Shown: positions 25,234 through 34,937, counted from the first letter of the stretch. The stretch is 64,000 bases of DNA from Clostridium_AF sediminicola (GCF_050402865.1 NZ_BAABMF010000010.1:62001-126000); one strand, 5' to 3'. Notes: generated by a model not told the origin, from the sequence alone. Numbers and translations: made by a program.

Positions 25234-27600
25234 ATGAGAAGCATATACATCATTATCCTAAACAATATAAAAAAGAGAAAACTTCAAAGTTTGTTAATTA
25301 CTTTAATAATAATGGTAAGTTGTGTAATGTTTTTTATCTCCCTAGGCATACTTACAAAATCTAAAGAGCCTTTTCTAAAGATGCAACAAAATCTAAATGC
25401 ATCCCATGACATAATTGGTTTTAAAAAAAGTGATTATGATACAAGTAAGTTAAAAACTTGGTGGGAAGACAATGAAGAGGTTAAGAGCGTTCAAATTTAT
25501 AAAGTTTATAATTATGATGGTAAGGCAAGCTATAATAACAATCCTTTTAGATATGGAATAAATTTTACAGAACGAGAAGAGGGATTACCGCAAGATAAGC
25601 TTTTAATAGTAGAAGGAGATAATAAGGAAGCGCCTGGTGTAGGGGAAATATGGGTACCTACAGGCATAGCCTACCAAGAAAATATTGAAGTAGGCGGTAT
25701 ATTGAAAATAAAAATTAATAAGAAAGATGTGGATTTGAAAGTTAGTGCCATTGTAGTTGATCCACAGTTTAGCAGTGCTATGATTAGTCCAACACGGATG
25801 TGGGTTAAAACTGGAGAAGTAGATAAGATTTTTAATGATGTAGATAATAATTTAACTTCCATGGGAGTTGTATATAAAGATTATAATAAAGCGGAAAAAA
25901 TATGGAGTGAATTTTTAAATAGTCAAAATGGAGAATTTAAGGGTGGTATATTTCAATATAGTTTTATTAAGTATATATATACCTTTCAATCTAAGTTAAT
26001 AGCTTCTATATTGATGATATTATCAATAATAGTTTTAGCTATAACAGTGTTAGTAATAAGTTATACCATAAAAAATGCTATATTTTCTGATTATAAAACT
26101 ATAGGAGTGTTAAAAGCACAAGGTTTATCTAACGTAAATATAAAAACAATATATACAGGACAATTTTTTATTTTATCAACAATAGCAGTGCTGCCAAGTT
26201 TAGTATTAGGTAGAATATTAATAAATACCATACTATATTCCTTTCTAAGAGTGGTAGGTGTAGTAAATATTAATGAAAGTATGGTTAAAGAAATAATAAT
26301 AACTATTATTTTTATAGTTGGTATAGTAATTATAACTTCTTATATAACTGCGGGAAGAGCAGCAAAAATCAAACCAGCAGAGGCAATAAGAAATGCCAAG
26401 CCAATGAAAAATTATAAGAAAAATCCCAAAATAAATATTATGTTTTTAAAAGCATTACCATTATCTTTGATTTTAGCTATAAAACAAAGTATTAGTAATA
26501 AGAAGCAATCTCTATTTATATTTATAACTTTGGTTGTTACAGTATTTATGATAACTTTAACTATAAATGTAAGAAATTCTTTGGTTAGACTTAGTGATAA
26601 TTTAGCATATTGGGGTTATGATGGCAGTGATTATCAAATAGCTAGAAGTGGTGCCAAAGGTTCAACAACCCATGAGGAGTTATTTGATTCACTAAAAAGT
26701 GATAATAGAATAGAAACCGTAGTTCCTTACTACTATATTGAGGGGTCCTTTACTGACGCTATAGAAAGAGAAGATATACCAGCTAAACAAATAGTAGGAT
26801 TCTGTTATGATGGAGATATGGATAGCATAGGAATGTTAAATATTGAAGGGAAAAGTCCTAAAGAAAAAAATGAGGTATCTATAGCAATAAATACTAGTAG
26901 AAGGCTAAAAAAGACTGTTGGAGATTATATTGATATTACAATAGCAGGACAAAGTAAGACTTTTTTAATTACAGGAGTTTATCAGACTATGATTAATGAG
27001 GCAGAAGGTTTTAGGATACAAAAAGCTGTCGTTATAGACTTATATCCAACTTTTGATACAAAGATCTATTTAATAGTATTTAAAGATAGGGTGGATACTA
27101 ATGAATATGTAAAAGAGCTTACTCTTAAATACAATGATATAAGTATTGAAAAAACTAAAGAGAGTAATGGGGAAATATTTAATGAAATCGGCAAAAATGC
27201 TAGTGTACCAATATTAATGGTAGGTGTGATATTTATAATAATTAGTTTCATAAATATTTTTAACCTTGTATTAATAAATGTATACGAGGAAAGAAGAAAC
27301 TATGGAATATATAAAGCTTTAGGTTTTACAATAAAGCAAATAAGACTATCAATAGTAAATAGAATTATGGCATTGACAGCACTAGCAACTTTTATAGGCA
27401 TAATTTTAGCTTTCACCCTAGGACCTAAAATAATAGAACTAGCTTTATCAAAACAAGGTTTGGTTAATTTTCCATTTTTAATTACTACAGAAACCACTAT
27501 TTTGGGTGTTTTATTATTTGTAATAATAGTATTTGCTGCAGTGTGGTTTCCTAGTAGTAAATTATTGGGAATAAACTTGAGAGAGCTTATAGAAGAGTAG
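25234..27600 (+). CDS. FtsX-like ABC transporter permease
   Basis: The protein is 788 residues. Helix 1 near the N-terminus is followed by a large extracytoplasmic domain (to about residue 240), three helices forming the first FtsX domain (with YKTIGVLKAQGLSN), a second large external domain (about residues 450-640) and a last FtsX domain (YEERRNYGIYKALGFTIKQ). This is the mechanotransmission architecture (MacB/LolCE) in duplicated form, larger than BceB (about 650 residues). The ATG is 1 bp after the ATPase stop. Probable roles are export or removal of antimicrobial peptides or lipids. Confidence 0.9.
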   Translation: MRSIYIIILNNIKKRKLQSLLITLIIMVSCVMFFISLGILTKSKEPFLKMQQNLNASHDIIGFKKSDYDTSKLKTWWEDNEEVKSVQIYKVYNYDGKASYNNNPFRYGINFTEREEGLPQDKLLIVEGDNKEAPGVGEIWVPTGIAYQENIEVGGILKIKINKKDVDLKVSAIVVDPQFSSAMISPTRMWVKTGEVDKIFNDVDNNLTSMGVVYKDYNKAEKIWSEFLNSQNGEFKGGIFQYSFIKYIYTFQSKLIASILMILSIIVLAITVLVISYTIKNAIFSDYKTIGVLKAQGLSNVNIKTIYTGQFFILSTIAVLPSLVLGRILINTILYSFLRVVGVVNINESMVKEIIITIIFIVGIVIITSYITAGRAAKIKPAEAIRNAKPMKNYKKNPKINIMFLKALPLSLILAIKQSISNKKQSLFIFITLVVTVFMITLTINVRNSLVRLSDNLAYWGYDGSDYQIARSGAKGSTTHEELFDSLKSDNRIETVVPYYYIEGSFTDAIEREDIPAKQIVGFCYDGDMDSIGMLNIEGKSPKEKNEVSIAINTSRRLKKTVGDYIDITIAGQSKTFLITGVYQTMINEAEGFRIQKAVVIDLYPTFDTKIYLIVFKDRVDTNEYVKELTLKYNDISIEKTKESNGEIFNEIGKNASVPILMVGVIFIIISFINIFNLVLINVYEERRNYGIYKALGFTIKQIRLSIVNRIMALTALATFIGIILAFTLGPKIIELALSKQGLVNFPFLITTETTILGVLLFVIIVFAAVWFPSSKLLGINLRELIEE

Positions 27601-27619
27601 AAATACAGGAGGAATTAAA

Positions 27620-28504
27620 ATGAAGAAAGAAGTTAAATTATACAATGTGTTATTTCCTATATGGTTTTTATTAGTTTTTCCAATTACATGGATAGTTGTG
27701 CTTCCTGCAAACTTTATTATTGATAGTATTGTTTTGATTATCTCAATGATATTTTTAAAACAGATAGATATAAAAGAGAACTACAAAAAGTCTATTTTAA
27801 AAGTGTGGCTATTTGGTTTTCTCTCAGATTTTATTGGTGCAGGAATATTATTTCTATCCCACATACCTAATGGTGACTGGTGGTATGAATTTGTTTATTC
27901 ACCAGTTTCATATAATCCCTTTGATAACTTTTATTCATTAAGCTATGTGTTTATTGCAATAATTGTATCAGGAGTTGCCATCTATTTATTTAATCTTAAA
28001 ATATCTTTTAAAAAGTTAAATTATGATCTGAAAATAAAGAAAACTATTGCATTGAGTCTTGCTATATTTACAGCACCTTATGTTTTGCTTGTGCCAAGTA
28101 AACTAATGTATAATTCCATTGGACCAGATAGAAAAATAGAGTTTTTCACAAATCATATTGTAAGAAATAGACAACATGATGTAACAGTAGAATGTGAAGA
28201 TTTAGAAGATAAAACTATAAGAAGAAAGTTCTCAGAAGATACAAATTATGATTATATCATTAGGAATGCTGTGAATACTGCAAAAAAGGCACATAAAACA
28301 CAAGGAAATGATAGTGATAAACCAGATTTTAAAATTATTTTTCAAAATTCCTATGATGAAAAGGACAAGGGAGTAAAAATAGACTTATGGTGGGAAGAGA
28401 GTACAGCGGAATATCTATTTAAATTTAATAATAAATGGTACAAAATAAACGAAAGTAAAAGCAAAACTATAAAAGAAGGTCTGGAAAAATTAAATGTAAA
28501 TTGA
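27620..28504 (+). CDS. Membrane protein of unknown function after ABC transporter
   Basis: The 294-residue protein has about five hydrophobic helices in the first 165 residues and then a soluble C-terminal domain of about 110 residues ending in WWEESTAEYLFKFNNKWYKI. GGAGG precedes the ATG and the gap from the permease gene is 19 bp, so it is very likely in the same operon. I recognise no family. The C-terminal part resembles small exported ligand-binding folds, but this is only an impression. It may be an accessory or immunity factor. Confidence 0.72.
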   Translation: MKKEVKLYNVLFPIWFLLVFPITWIVVLPANFIIDSIVLIISMIFLKQIDIKENYKKSILKVWLFGFLSDFIGAGILFLSHIPNGDWWYEFVYSPVSYNPFDNFYSLSYVFIAIIVSGVAIYLFNLKISFKKLNYDLKIKKTIALSLAIFTAPYVLLVPSKLMYNSIGPDRKIEFFTNHIVRNRQHDVTVECEDLEDKTIRRKFSEDTNYDYIIRNAVNTAKKAHKTQGNDSDKPDFKIIFQNSYDEKDKGVKIDLWWEESTAEYLFKFNNKWYKINESKSKTIKEGLEKLNVN

Positions 28505-28783
28505 ATTAATATTCAAAGTAATGTATAAAATCAATCATATAGCTTAGAAGTTGTGATATAATCATTTTAATATATGCGTAATTTAGAAAAAATAATTTAC
28601 ATGATTTGATTATAGGGGAGCTAAATAATGCACAAATTTTCAGACTATAAATTTATACAAAATATATATGATTCTTTATAGGTTGGGGAATTATGAAGGT
28701 ATTTAAACAGGTTGAGTCAAAAAAATAGCTAAATTTACTGCATGAGAACTATCAGAATTTCTTTGTAACAGCCTTAGAGGAGC
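28505..28783. other. Intergenic region with gene relics
   Basis: Short broken frames with ribosome-binding-like sequences are visible: MHKFSDYKFIQNIYDSL at about 28628, MKVFKQVESKK at about 28693 and HENYQNFFVTALEELDS at about 28740. They look like decayed pieces of one or two lost genes. No intact gene is present. Confidence 0.4.
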
Positions 28784-28812
28784 TTGACAGTTGAATTTTT
28801 TTATGATATTAT
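28784..28812 (+). promoter_or_regulatory. Sigma-A promoter of the T-box operon
   Basis: TTGACA (28784-28789), a 17-bp spacer and TATTAT (28807-28812) form a near-consensus promoter. It is placed about 25 bp before the T-box stem I. Confidence 0.8.
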
Positions 28813-28837
28813 CTCTTTAAATTAATTTATAAACCGT

Positions 28838-29090
28838 TGAAGAGAGAGTAAAACTACAAACCAGCTTTACAGAGAGTTAGGGATGCTGTAATCCTAGCAA
28901 GTGTTGGAGTAGACAAGTGGGTCTCTGAGGGTGGGGTGAAAAATCTAGATTTAGTAGCTTCCAACGTTTTGCCAACGTTACTAGGCAATGGGTGTGATAG
29001 CACTCTATTAAAGTGGATGTGTTTTTATACATCAATTAAGGTGGTACCGCAGGTTAGACCTGTCCTTTGGTTAAGGACAGGTTTTTTGTC
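28838..29090 (+). ncRNA. T-box leader, tryptophan specifier
   Basis: The hallmark T-box sequence AAGGTGGTACCGC is at 29038-29050. It is followed by a terminator hairpin (ACCTGTCCTT/AAGGACAGGT, 29058-29082) and a T-run. Stem I begins near CAGAGAG and closes with TCTCTG. On its 3' side, just before the closing strand, the sequence ACAAGTGGG places TGG (28918-28920) at the specifier position, i.e. tRNA-Trp. This fits the TrpXYZ-like importer downstream. When uncharged tRNA-Trp binds, the antiterminator should form and transcription continue. Confidence 0.9.
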
Positions 29091-29127
29091 GTGTAAAAAA
29101 ATTAAAAAATAAAAAGGGGAGTTTAAA

Positions 29128-30132
29128 ATGAAAAAGAATTTTAGGGGTATTATTGTTTTTTTATGTACTATTTTAGTGGCAGGTATTTTTGGAGGATGTT
29201 CTAATAATGAAAAAGTAGAGGATTCTAAAAAAGAAGATGAACAGAAAAGAATAGGTATTATACAAATAGTTGAACATCCATCTCTTAACACTATTAGAGA
29301 ATCTTTTATAGAGCAATTAGAAGAACAAGGTTTTAAAGATGGAGAAAATGTAACTATTGATTATCAAAACGCTCAAGGAGATCAAACAAACTTAAAAACT
29401 ATTTCTAATAAATTTGTAAACAAAAAATATGATTTAATAGTAGCAATTGCAACTCCTTCAGCTCAATCGGTAGTAGGAGCAACAGATGAGATTCCAGTTA
29501 TATTTTCTGCATGTACAGATCCTTTAGGTGCTGGCCTTGTTTTAGATATGAATAAACCAGGAAAAAATGTTACAGGAACATCAGATGCTGTATCAGCAGA
29601 GAAAATTATGGAACTTGCAAAAAGAATAACTCCAGATATCAAAACTGTTGGTGCTCTTTACAATTCAAGTGAAACAAATTCTATCTCTGTTGTTAATAAT
29701 TTAAAAGAATATGCTGCAGCAAATGGAATGGAAGTAATCGAAGCTACTGTTACAAATTCATCAGAAGTTCAGCAAGTTACTCAATCTTTAGTTGGAAAAG
29801 TAGATGCTCTTTTTTCACCAATTGACAATACTATAGCAACAGCGTTACCAGTAGTTTCTCAAATTTCTAATAAAGCTCAAGTACCTTTTTATGTAGGAGC
29901 AGATTCTATGGTTAAAGATGGTGGATTAGCTACTTATGGAATTAATTATTCTATTCTAGGTAAAGAAACAGCAGATATGGCAGTTCAAATATTAAATGGA
30001 AAAAATCCTGGCGATATACCAGTAAAGACTATGACTGATATGGATATTTATTTAAATCAAAAAACAGCCAATGAGCTAGGAATAGAAATACCTAGTGATG
30101 TTTTAGAAGAAGCAGCAGAAATATTTGAATAA
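29128..30132 (+). CDS. trpX: ABC substrate-binding lipoprotein, tryptophan importer type (TrpX)
   Basis: The 334-residue protein has a lipoprotein signal peptide (lipobox GGCS) and a two-lobed type 1 binding fold of the PF04392 family (IGIIQIVEHPSLNTIRESF; FSACTDPLGAGLV; GADSMVKDGGLATYGINY). This family, with its permease and ATPase partners, is known as TrpXYZ when controlled by a Trp T-box. The Trp specifier in the leader therefore supports tryptophan, or a precursor, as substrate. GGGGAG precedes the start. Confidence 0.85.
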   Translation: MKKNFRGIIVFLCTILVAGIFGGCSNNEKVEDSKKEDEQKRIGIIQIVEHPSLNTIRESFIEQLEEQGFKDGENVTIDYQNAQGDQTNLKTISNKFVNKKYDLIVAIATPSAQSVVGATDEIPVIFSACTDPLGAGLVLDMNKPGKNVTGTSDAVSAEKIMELAKRITPDIKTVGALYNSSETNSISVVNNLKEYAAANGMEVIEATVTNSSEVQQVTQSLVGKVDALFSPIDNTIATALPVVSQISNKAQVPFYVGADSMVKDGGLATYGINYSILGKETADMAVQILNGKNPGDIPVKTMTDMDIYLNQKTANELGIEIPSDVLEEAAEIFE

Positions 30133-30150
30133 GAAAAAGGGGAACTTATA

Positions 30151-31068
30151 ATGTTATTTTCATCTATGCAGGGAGCAGTAGAATTAGGGATTATATATGC
30201 CATTATGGCACTTGGAGTTTTTCTTTCATTTAGAACTTTAAATATACCAGATTTAACAGTAGATAGTAGCTTTACTTTAGGAGCTTCTGTTTCTGCAATG
30301 TTAACTGTTGCAGGACATCCCTATTTAGCACTTTTAGTAGCTTTTTTAGTAGGTTCAATAGCAGGGAGTTTTACTGCTTTACTTAACACTAAACTTAAAA
30401 TTCAACCTCTACTAGCGGGTATTTTAATGATGCTAGCGCTTTATTCGATAAATTTAAGAGTGATGGGTAATAAGGCTAATATTAATCTGTTATATCAAGA
30501 AACAATATTTTCAATTTTGAAAGATACAGTATTTGGCCAATACAGAGTATTAATTATTTCTACTATTATTTTAATTTGTATTTTGCTAATGCTATATTTT
30601 TTCTTAGGAACAGAGTTTGGATTTGTTTTAAGAGCTACAGGTGATAATCCAGATATGGTGAAGGCCTATGGAGCAAATACAGACTTTACTATATTAATTG
30701 GATTAGCACTTTCAAATGGCTTAGTTGCATTAACAGGGGCTTTAATTGCTCAAAATCAGCTTTTTGCAGATATTAGCATGGGAGTAGGAATGGTAGTTAT
30801 TGGGCTAGCATCAGTTATTATTGGAGAGGTTGTTTTTGGAACAAAGTCGTTATTAAGAAGATTGATTGCAGTAATATTAGGAGCTATTGTATATAGAATT
30901 GTAATATCATTTGTACTTGAACTAGGTATGCCAGCAACTGATTTAAAATTAATTTCAGCTATTATTGTTATGTTGGCCTTATCTATGCCAGTAATAAATA
31001 AAAAGTTTTACTTTTATAAAATAAGAAAAGCAAATGCTAAAGGGGGAATGACAGATGTTGAAAGTTAA
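30151..31068 (+). CDS. trpY: ABC permease, tryptophan importer type (TrpY)
   Basis: The 305-residue protein has about eight or nine transmembrane helices of the BPD_transp_2 (branched-chain amino acid/ribose-type) permease family. The start LFSSMQGAVELGIIYAIMALGVFLSFRTLN and RATGDNPDMVKAYGAN, the cytoplasmic coupling region, are typical. GGGGAAC lies before the ATG. It overlaps the ATPase gene by 14 bp. Confidence 0.85.
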   Translation: MLFSSMQGAVELGIIYAIMALGVFLSFRTLNIPDLTVDSSFTLGASVSAMLTVAGHPYLALLVAFLVGSIAGSFTALLNTKLKIQPLLAGILMMLALYSINLRVMGNKANINLLYQETIFSILKDTVFGQYRVLIISTIILICILLMLYFFLGTEFGFVLRATGDNPDMVKAYGANTDFTILIGLALSNGLVALTGALIAQNQLFADISMGVGMVVIGLASVIIGEVVFGTKSLLRRLIAVILGAIVYRIVISFVLELGMPATDLKLISAIIVMLALSMPVINKKFYFYKIRKANAKGGMTDVES

Positions 31069-31855
31069 TTCTATAAGTAAGACCTTTGGTATAGGTACTA
31101 TCAATGAAAAATTAGCGCTTGATAACATTAGTTTTTCTTTAGAAGAAGGAGAATTTTTGACTATAATAGGTGGAAATGGAGCAGGTAAATCTACTTTGCT
31201 TAATTGTATTTCAGGTGTTCACAATGTAGATAAAGGGAATATTTTTCTGGATTCTAAAAATATTACATATATGCCTGAGTATAAAATATCAAAAGAAATT
31301 GGAAGAGTATTTCAAGACCCTCTAAGAGGAACAGCTTTTGATATGACAATAGAAGAAAATTTATCTATTGCTTTATCTAAAGGAAGAAGAAGAGGGCTGA
31401 GAAAAGGCATCCATAAGTCTGATAGAAATTTTTTAAGAGAACAGGTAGCACTACTTGGCTTAGGACTTGAAGATAGAATGAAAAATAAAGTTGGTCTTTT
31501 ATCTGGAGGTCAAAGACAAGCACTTACTCTTTTGATGGCTACAATTGTAAAACCAAAACTACTACACTTAGATGAACATACAGCAGCTTTAGACCCATCT
31601 ATAGCAGCAAAAGTTTTATCTCTTACTAAAACAATAGTAAAGGAACATAATATTTGTACAATGATGATAACACACAATATGAATCATGCTTTAGAATATG
31701 GCACAAGAACTATAATGATGAATGAAGGTAGAATTATTTTAGATATTAAAGGAAAAGAAAGAGAAAACATGACAGTAGATTCTTTAATAGAACAATTTAG
31801 TAAAAAAAGTGGAACTAGATTAAATAATGATAGAATGTTATTAAAAGAAGATTAA
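31055..31855 (+). CDS. trpZ: ABC ATP-binding protein, tryptophan importer type (TrpZ)
   Basis: The protein is 266 residues. It has Walker A GGNGAGKST, signature LSGGQRQALTLLMA, a Walker B region LLHLDEHTAALDP and switch His in MITHNM. In Walker B the usual EP is EH (DEHTAALD), a form common in this importer group. It overlaps the permease gene and completes the three-gene importer. No clear terminator follows. Confidence 0.88.
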   Translation: MLKVNSISKTFGIGTINEKLALDNISFSLEEGEFLTIIGGNGAGKSTLLNCISGVHNVDKGNIFLDSKNITYMPEYKISKEIGRVFQDPLRGTAFDMTIEENLSIALSKGRRRGLRKGIHKSDRNFLREQVALLGLGLEDRMKNKVGLLSGGQRQALTLLMATIVKPKLLHLDEHTAALDPSIAAKVLSLTKTIVKEHNICTMMITHNMNHALEYGTRTIMMNEGRIILDIKGKERENMTVDSLIEQFSKKSGTRLNNDRMLLKED

Positions 31856-32006
31856 AAGTAACCAGAGCAATGAATAAGCTTAAAGGTTTTGCTAGGATTC
31901 TCAGAGATTGTAAACAGAGGTTGTAAACATATCTTTTCCTGAGTTCTGCGTAGAGTACAGAATTCAATAGAGTGTGGGGTAATAACCAAATCAAGGTAGT
32001 CACAGA
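31856..32006. other. Intergenic region, nothing recognised
   Basis: The stretch between the trpZ stop and repeat copy 2 shows no gene, no clear terminator and no structure that I can name. Confidence 0.3.
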
Positions 32007-32084
32007 AAGCAAGTTCGTCAGCAGATCTTACTCACAAAAAAGCACCGGTACTCATAGTGAGGAGGGCAACCGACGAACTTGTTT
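32007..32084. repeat. Palindromic dispersed repeat, copy 2 (degenerate)
   Basis: The left side reads AAGCAAGTTCGTC and the right side CGACGAACTTGTTT, with GTGAGGAGG inside. It matches copies at 1733-1856 and 34643-34727, but the inner arms no longer pair well. Confidence 0.7.
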
Positions 32085-32259
32085 ACTTAAAATCAGGTGA
32101 ATTATGACTATTAAACCCAAAGTGTAAATTCATCACATTAAATGGAGATTTTAAATGCCCGAAGAACGATTCTTGAGGAGCGTTGTCCTAATAGTTACCT
32201 CTCCTATACATAGACTGATCAAGACCACAATCTTTTACTAACTTTTGAAACTAGAGACT

Positions 32260-32566
32260 TGTGTAATCGATTAAGAAAAAGGGATTACTCCCTTTCCCTC
32301 ATCTAAGAACCGGACGTAAGAGTTTCCCGCTCATACGGTTCAAGCATTTCTTAACCATTTCTGGCGGCAGCATGAGATTTTAGTCGAATCCTTCTTTTAA
32401 TGAAGTATCTCTTATCAATGAACGGATTTTTTGATATCTGTAGATTTGGGTGACGCTTAATGTCAATCGTCCTTAGGTTTATTAGACTATTTTTATCAGT
32501 CATGAATAACCAAGGTTTGCCATTATTACTATGCCAACATTTATTGCGATTCCTACAGTGATTCAC
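32260..32566 (-). mobile_element. Group II intron 3' remnant with maturase C-terminus
   Basis: On the minus strand 32566-32354 encodes about 70 residues like the C-terminus of group II intron reverse transcriptases (GKPWLFMTDKNSL; IKRHPNLQISKNPF; DKRYFIKRR). It is followed by a domain V-like hairpin (32307-32341: GAACCGTATGAG, CGGGAAA loop, CTCTTACGTCCGGTTC) and a GGGAAAGGGA/TCCCTTTTTC hairpin like domain VI. The catalytic AGC triad of domain V is changed to AAC. The reverse transcriptase body and domains I-III are not found upstream, so this is an inactive fragment. Confidence 0.75.
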
Positions 32567-33370
32567 TTTATGTTATCAGGTTAACTTTATCATTATTTTA
32601 TATGGATTTGCTTTTCTATGAGGACAAACAATATTATATTTTCCATAATTCTACGAATACGTTTTAGATTATATACAATTCCATATTGGTATTCCAATGT
32701 CATTTTAATTTGTCTTACACCTTTTTTACGATTTTTAAAGTTGAATGCAGCTAAAAGTATATGTTATATTGCAAAATCCTTATCATTGTGCTTGCTACGC
32801 AACAATTCATATTTCGATAAAAAATAATTATAATTTATTTTTGGTGGCGGATTTTAGATTCTATATCTTTGCTATAGAAAACAATGAAAATCCTTTTTTT
32901 GGAATTAAAACCATGATGTTGTCGGCATATATGGATACTTACAGGAGTTTGCAATATACTAAAACAAATTAGGGGCAGTTCACAATCTTCTAAAGTCACG
33001 ATTTAACAGTAAAATATCGTGTCTGAGATGTAGCTGAAGGAGTGAGTTCGATACATTATGTATTCTATGAAAGTAGTATAGGTGACTTGTAAGATTTTGA
33101 TTTATTACTAATGAATACGAAATTGAGAGAAAAAGAAGAAAAATATTTTTAATATGTAGATATAATTATTTAAAATGTGAGCATGATAGATTATACTTAT
33201 TGTTTTTTTTAGTTTATTTTTTAAATTATAGCATTTATTATAAAATCAGATTAGCATACTTAATACGGTATTAATGCTATTAATTTCTAAAAATGTATGA
33301 TATAATTTATAATTATAATTAGTTGAAAATATAAGTTGATACATTGATATTAGAGGAGGAAAGGTCAATT
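32567..33370. other. Long non-coding region, possibly decayed mobile DNA
   Basis: Two plus-strand frames (32618-32827 and 32745-32972) overlap each other in different frames, lack ribosome-binding sites and have no recognisable content. The region borders an intron remnant and reads like decayed sequence. The last 100 bp, very AT-rich, should hold the promoter of the surface protein at 33371. Confidence 0.4.
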
Positions 33371-34561
33371 ATGATAAAAAAGATTATACCTATTGTTATG
33401 GGAGCTTTATTGTTATCATCTCAGTTAGTTTATGCTAGTACAAGCTCTGGAGAACTTAATAATACTGGCTCAAAAATAGCAGAAACTATTTCAACTGAGA
33501 TAGTGGCTGCGGATTATGGATTTGTAAAATGGAATAATAATTGGTACTACAAAGATGCCAACGGTAAAAACTTTGTAGGATGGTTAGATTATCAAGGGAA
33601 AAAATATTATTGTAGTCCTTATGGTGGCGAACTAGAATTAGGGTGGGTAGAAATTACGGATGAAACAAATGTTGAAAATACTTATTATTTCACTTTGGAA
33701 GATGGAATGTTAAAAGGGTTTATGGAGATTAGTGGTAAAAACTATTATTTTAATGATGATGGGGTTATGGTTAATGGTTGGTTTGAATATGATGGTAAAA
33801 CTTACTATCAAGATAGTTTTGGATTAAAGGCATACAAAGAAGATGATACATATCAAGAAACAGATAAACAGGATAAATTATTGCCTAATAAATGGATTGA
33901 AGATAACGGAAGTTGGAAATATGCAAATTCTGAGGGAGTTTTAGTGCAAGGATGGCAAAATCTAAATGGTAATTGGTACTATTTTGATAAGGCTTGTAAT
34001 ATGCTTACAGGAAACTTTACTGATGGTAATAAATACTACCTATCTACAGAATCAGGGGCTTTAGCTCAAGGGGAATGGTATGAATATAATGGTGAGTGGT
34101 TTTATATACAACCTGATGGAAGCTTAAAAACAGGATGGTTTGAACATAATAACAAATGGTACTGCTTTAGTTATGAAGGAAAATTAGCTACACATGAATT
34201 TAATGCTAAAGGGTGTATGTATGCAGCTGATTCTAGTGGAGCTTTACTTCATGATTGTTGGGCAAAATTATCTAATGGACAATGGGGTTATGCAAACTCA
34301 GAAGGAAAATTAATAAAATCAGGATGGATAAATAAATCAGGTAATGATTATGCTATATATGACTTTACATTATTGTGTGGTAAATGGAAGCTAGATGATA
34401 CTTTTTATTTCTTTAATTCTGATGGTGTGCTAAATAAAAATGGTTGGGTTTGGGATGGAGATGCATGGAACTATTCATTACCTAACGGTGAACTAGTAAC
34501 ATATTATAAACAAATAGATGGAAAGTGGTACTTTTTTGATGAGTTCGGTGATCTACATTAG
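33371..34561 (+). CDS. Secreted protein with cell-wall-binding repeats
   Basis: The product is 396 residues. A signal peptide (IKKIIPIVMGALLLSSQLVYA) is followed by choline-binding-type repeats that run from about residue 45 to the end (WYYKDANGKNFVGW; WKYANSEGVLVQGWQNLNGNWYYF). There is no separate enzymatic domain, so it is probably an adhesive or structural wall protein. The start at 33371 has GAGGAGGAAAGG upstream; an ATG-like codon at 33344 precedes that site and is rejected. The repeats resemble those of the LRR protein at 12809. Confidence 0.88.
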   Translation: MIKKIIPIVMGALLLSSQLVYASTSSGELNNTGSKIAETISTEIVAADYGFVKWNNNWYYKDANGKNFVGWLDYQGKKYYCSPYGGELELGWVEITDETNVENTYYFTLEDGMLKGFMEISGKNYYFNDDGVMVNGWFEYDGKTYYQDSFGLKAYKEDDTYQETDKQDKLLPNKWIEDNGSWKYANSEGVLVQGWQNLNGNWYYFDKACNMLTGNFTDGNKYYLSTESGALAQGEWYEYNGEWFYIQPDGSLKTGWFEHNNKWYCFSYEGKLATHEFNAKGCMYAADSSGALLHDCWAKLSNGQWGYANSEGKLIKSGWINKSGNDYAIYDFTLLCGKWKLDDTFYFFNSDGVLNKNGWVWDGDAWNYSLPNGELVTYYKQIDGKWYFFDEFGDLH

Positions 34562-34642
34562 TCGTTATTTCAATTAGTAATAAATTTTTTTAGTGAATTA
34601 GTTTAAGGATAATCATGGTAGTTTTGTATTTGAACATGTATG

Positions 34643-34727
34643 AAGCAAGTTCGTCGGCAAAGCCTCCTCACTAAGAGCACAGCCTGCCAGTGCTTTTGTA
34701 AGGAGGCTTTGCCGACGAACTTGTTTT
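34643..34727. repeat. Palindromic dispersed repeat, copy 3 (intact)
   Basis: Perfect 23-bp arms lie at 34646-34668 and 34701-34723. The left arm begins CAAGTTCGTCGGCAAAGC and the right ends GCTTTGCCGACGAACTTG. The 32-bp loop contains AGCAC...GTGCT. This is the best-kept of three copies (1733, 32007, 34643) and could also serve as terminator for the wall protein gene. Confidence 0.85.
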
Positions 34728-34821
34728 CTGTAAATGGACATTGTAAATATTAAAACTTTTAGATATAGGAAAAAAGATAAGTTGAAAATTAAAAAGATTT
34801 GCGATATGTTGAAATCCAATC

Positions 34822-34877
34822 AACTGCATAAGTAAAATTATTTGAATTTAATAAATCGTAGTTTTACTTATGCAGTT
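34822..34877. repeat. Perfect 16-bp inverted repeat
   Basis: The arms AACTGCATAAGTAAAA (34822-34837) and its complement (34862-34877) flank a 24-nt AT-rich loop, with CTTTT shortly after. It may be a terminator, but it is not close to a stop codon on either strand. Confidence 0.55.
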
Positions 34878-34937
34878 ATAACTTTTCACGCGTTTATCCT
34901 GCTTGTTTACATGGATAACTTTACATAAATTTCACTT

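Noticed and set aside
32618..32972. Two overlapping plus-strand reading frames
   Set aside because: They lie in different frames of very AT-rich decayed DNA without ribosome-binding sites or recognisable protein features.
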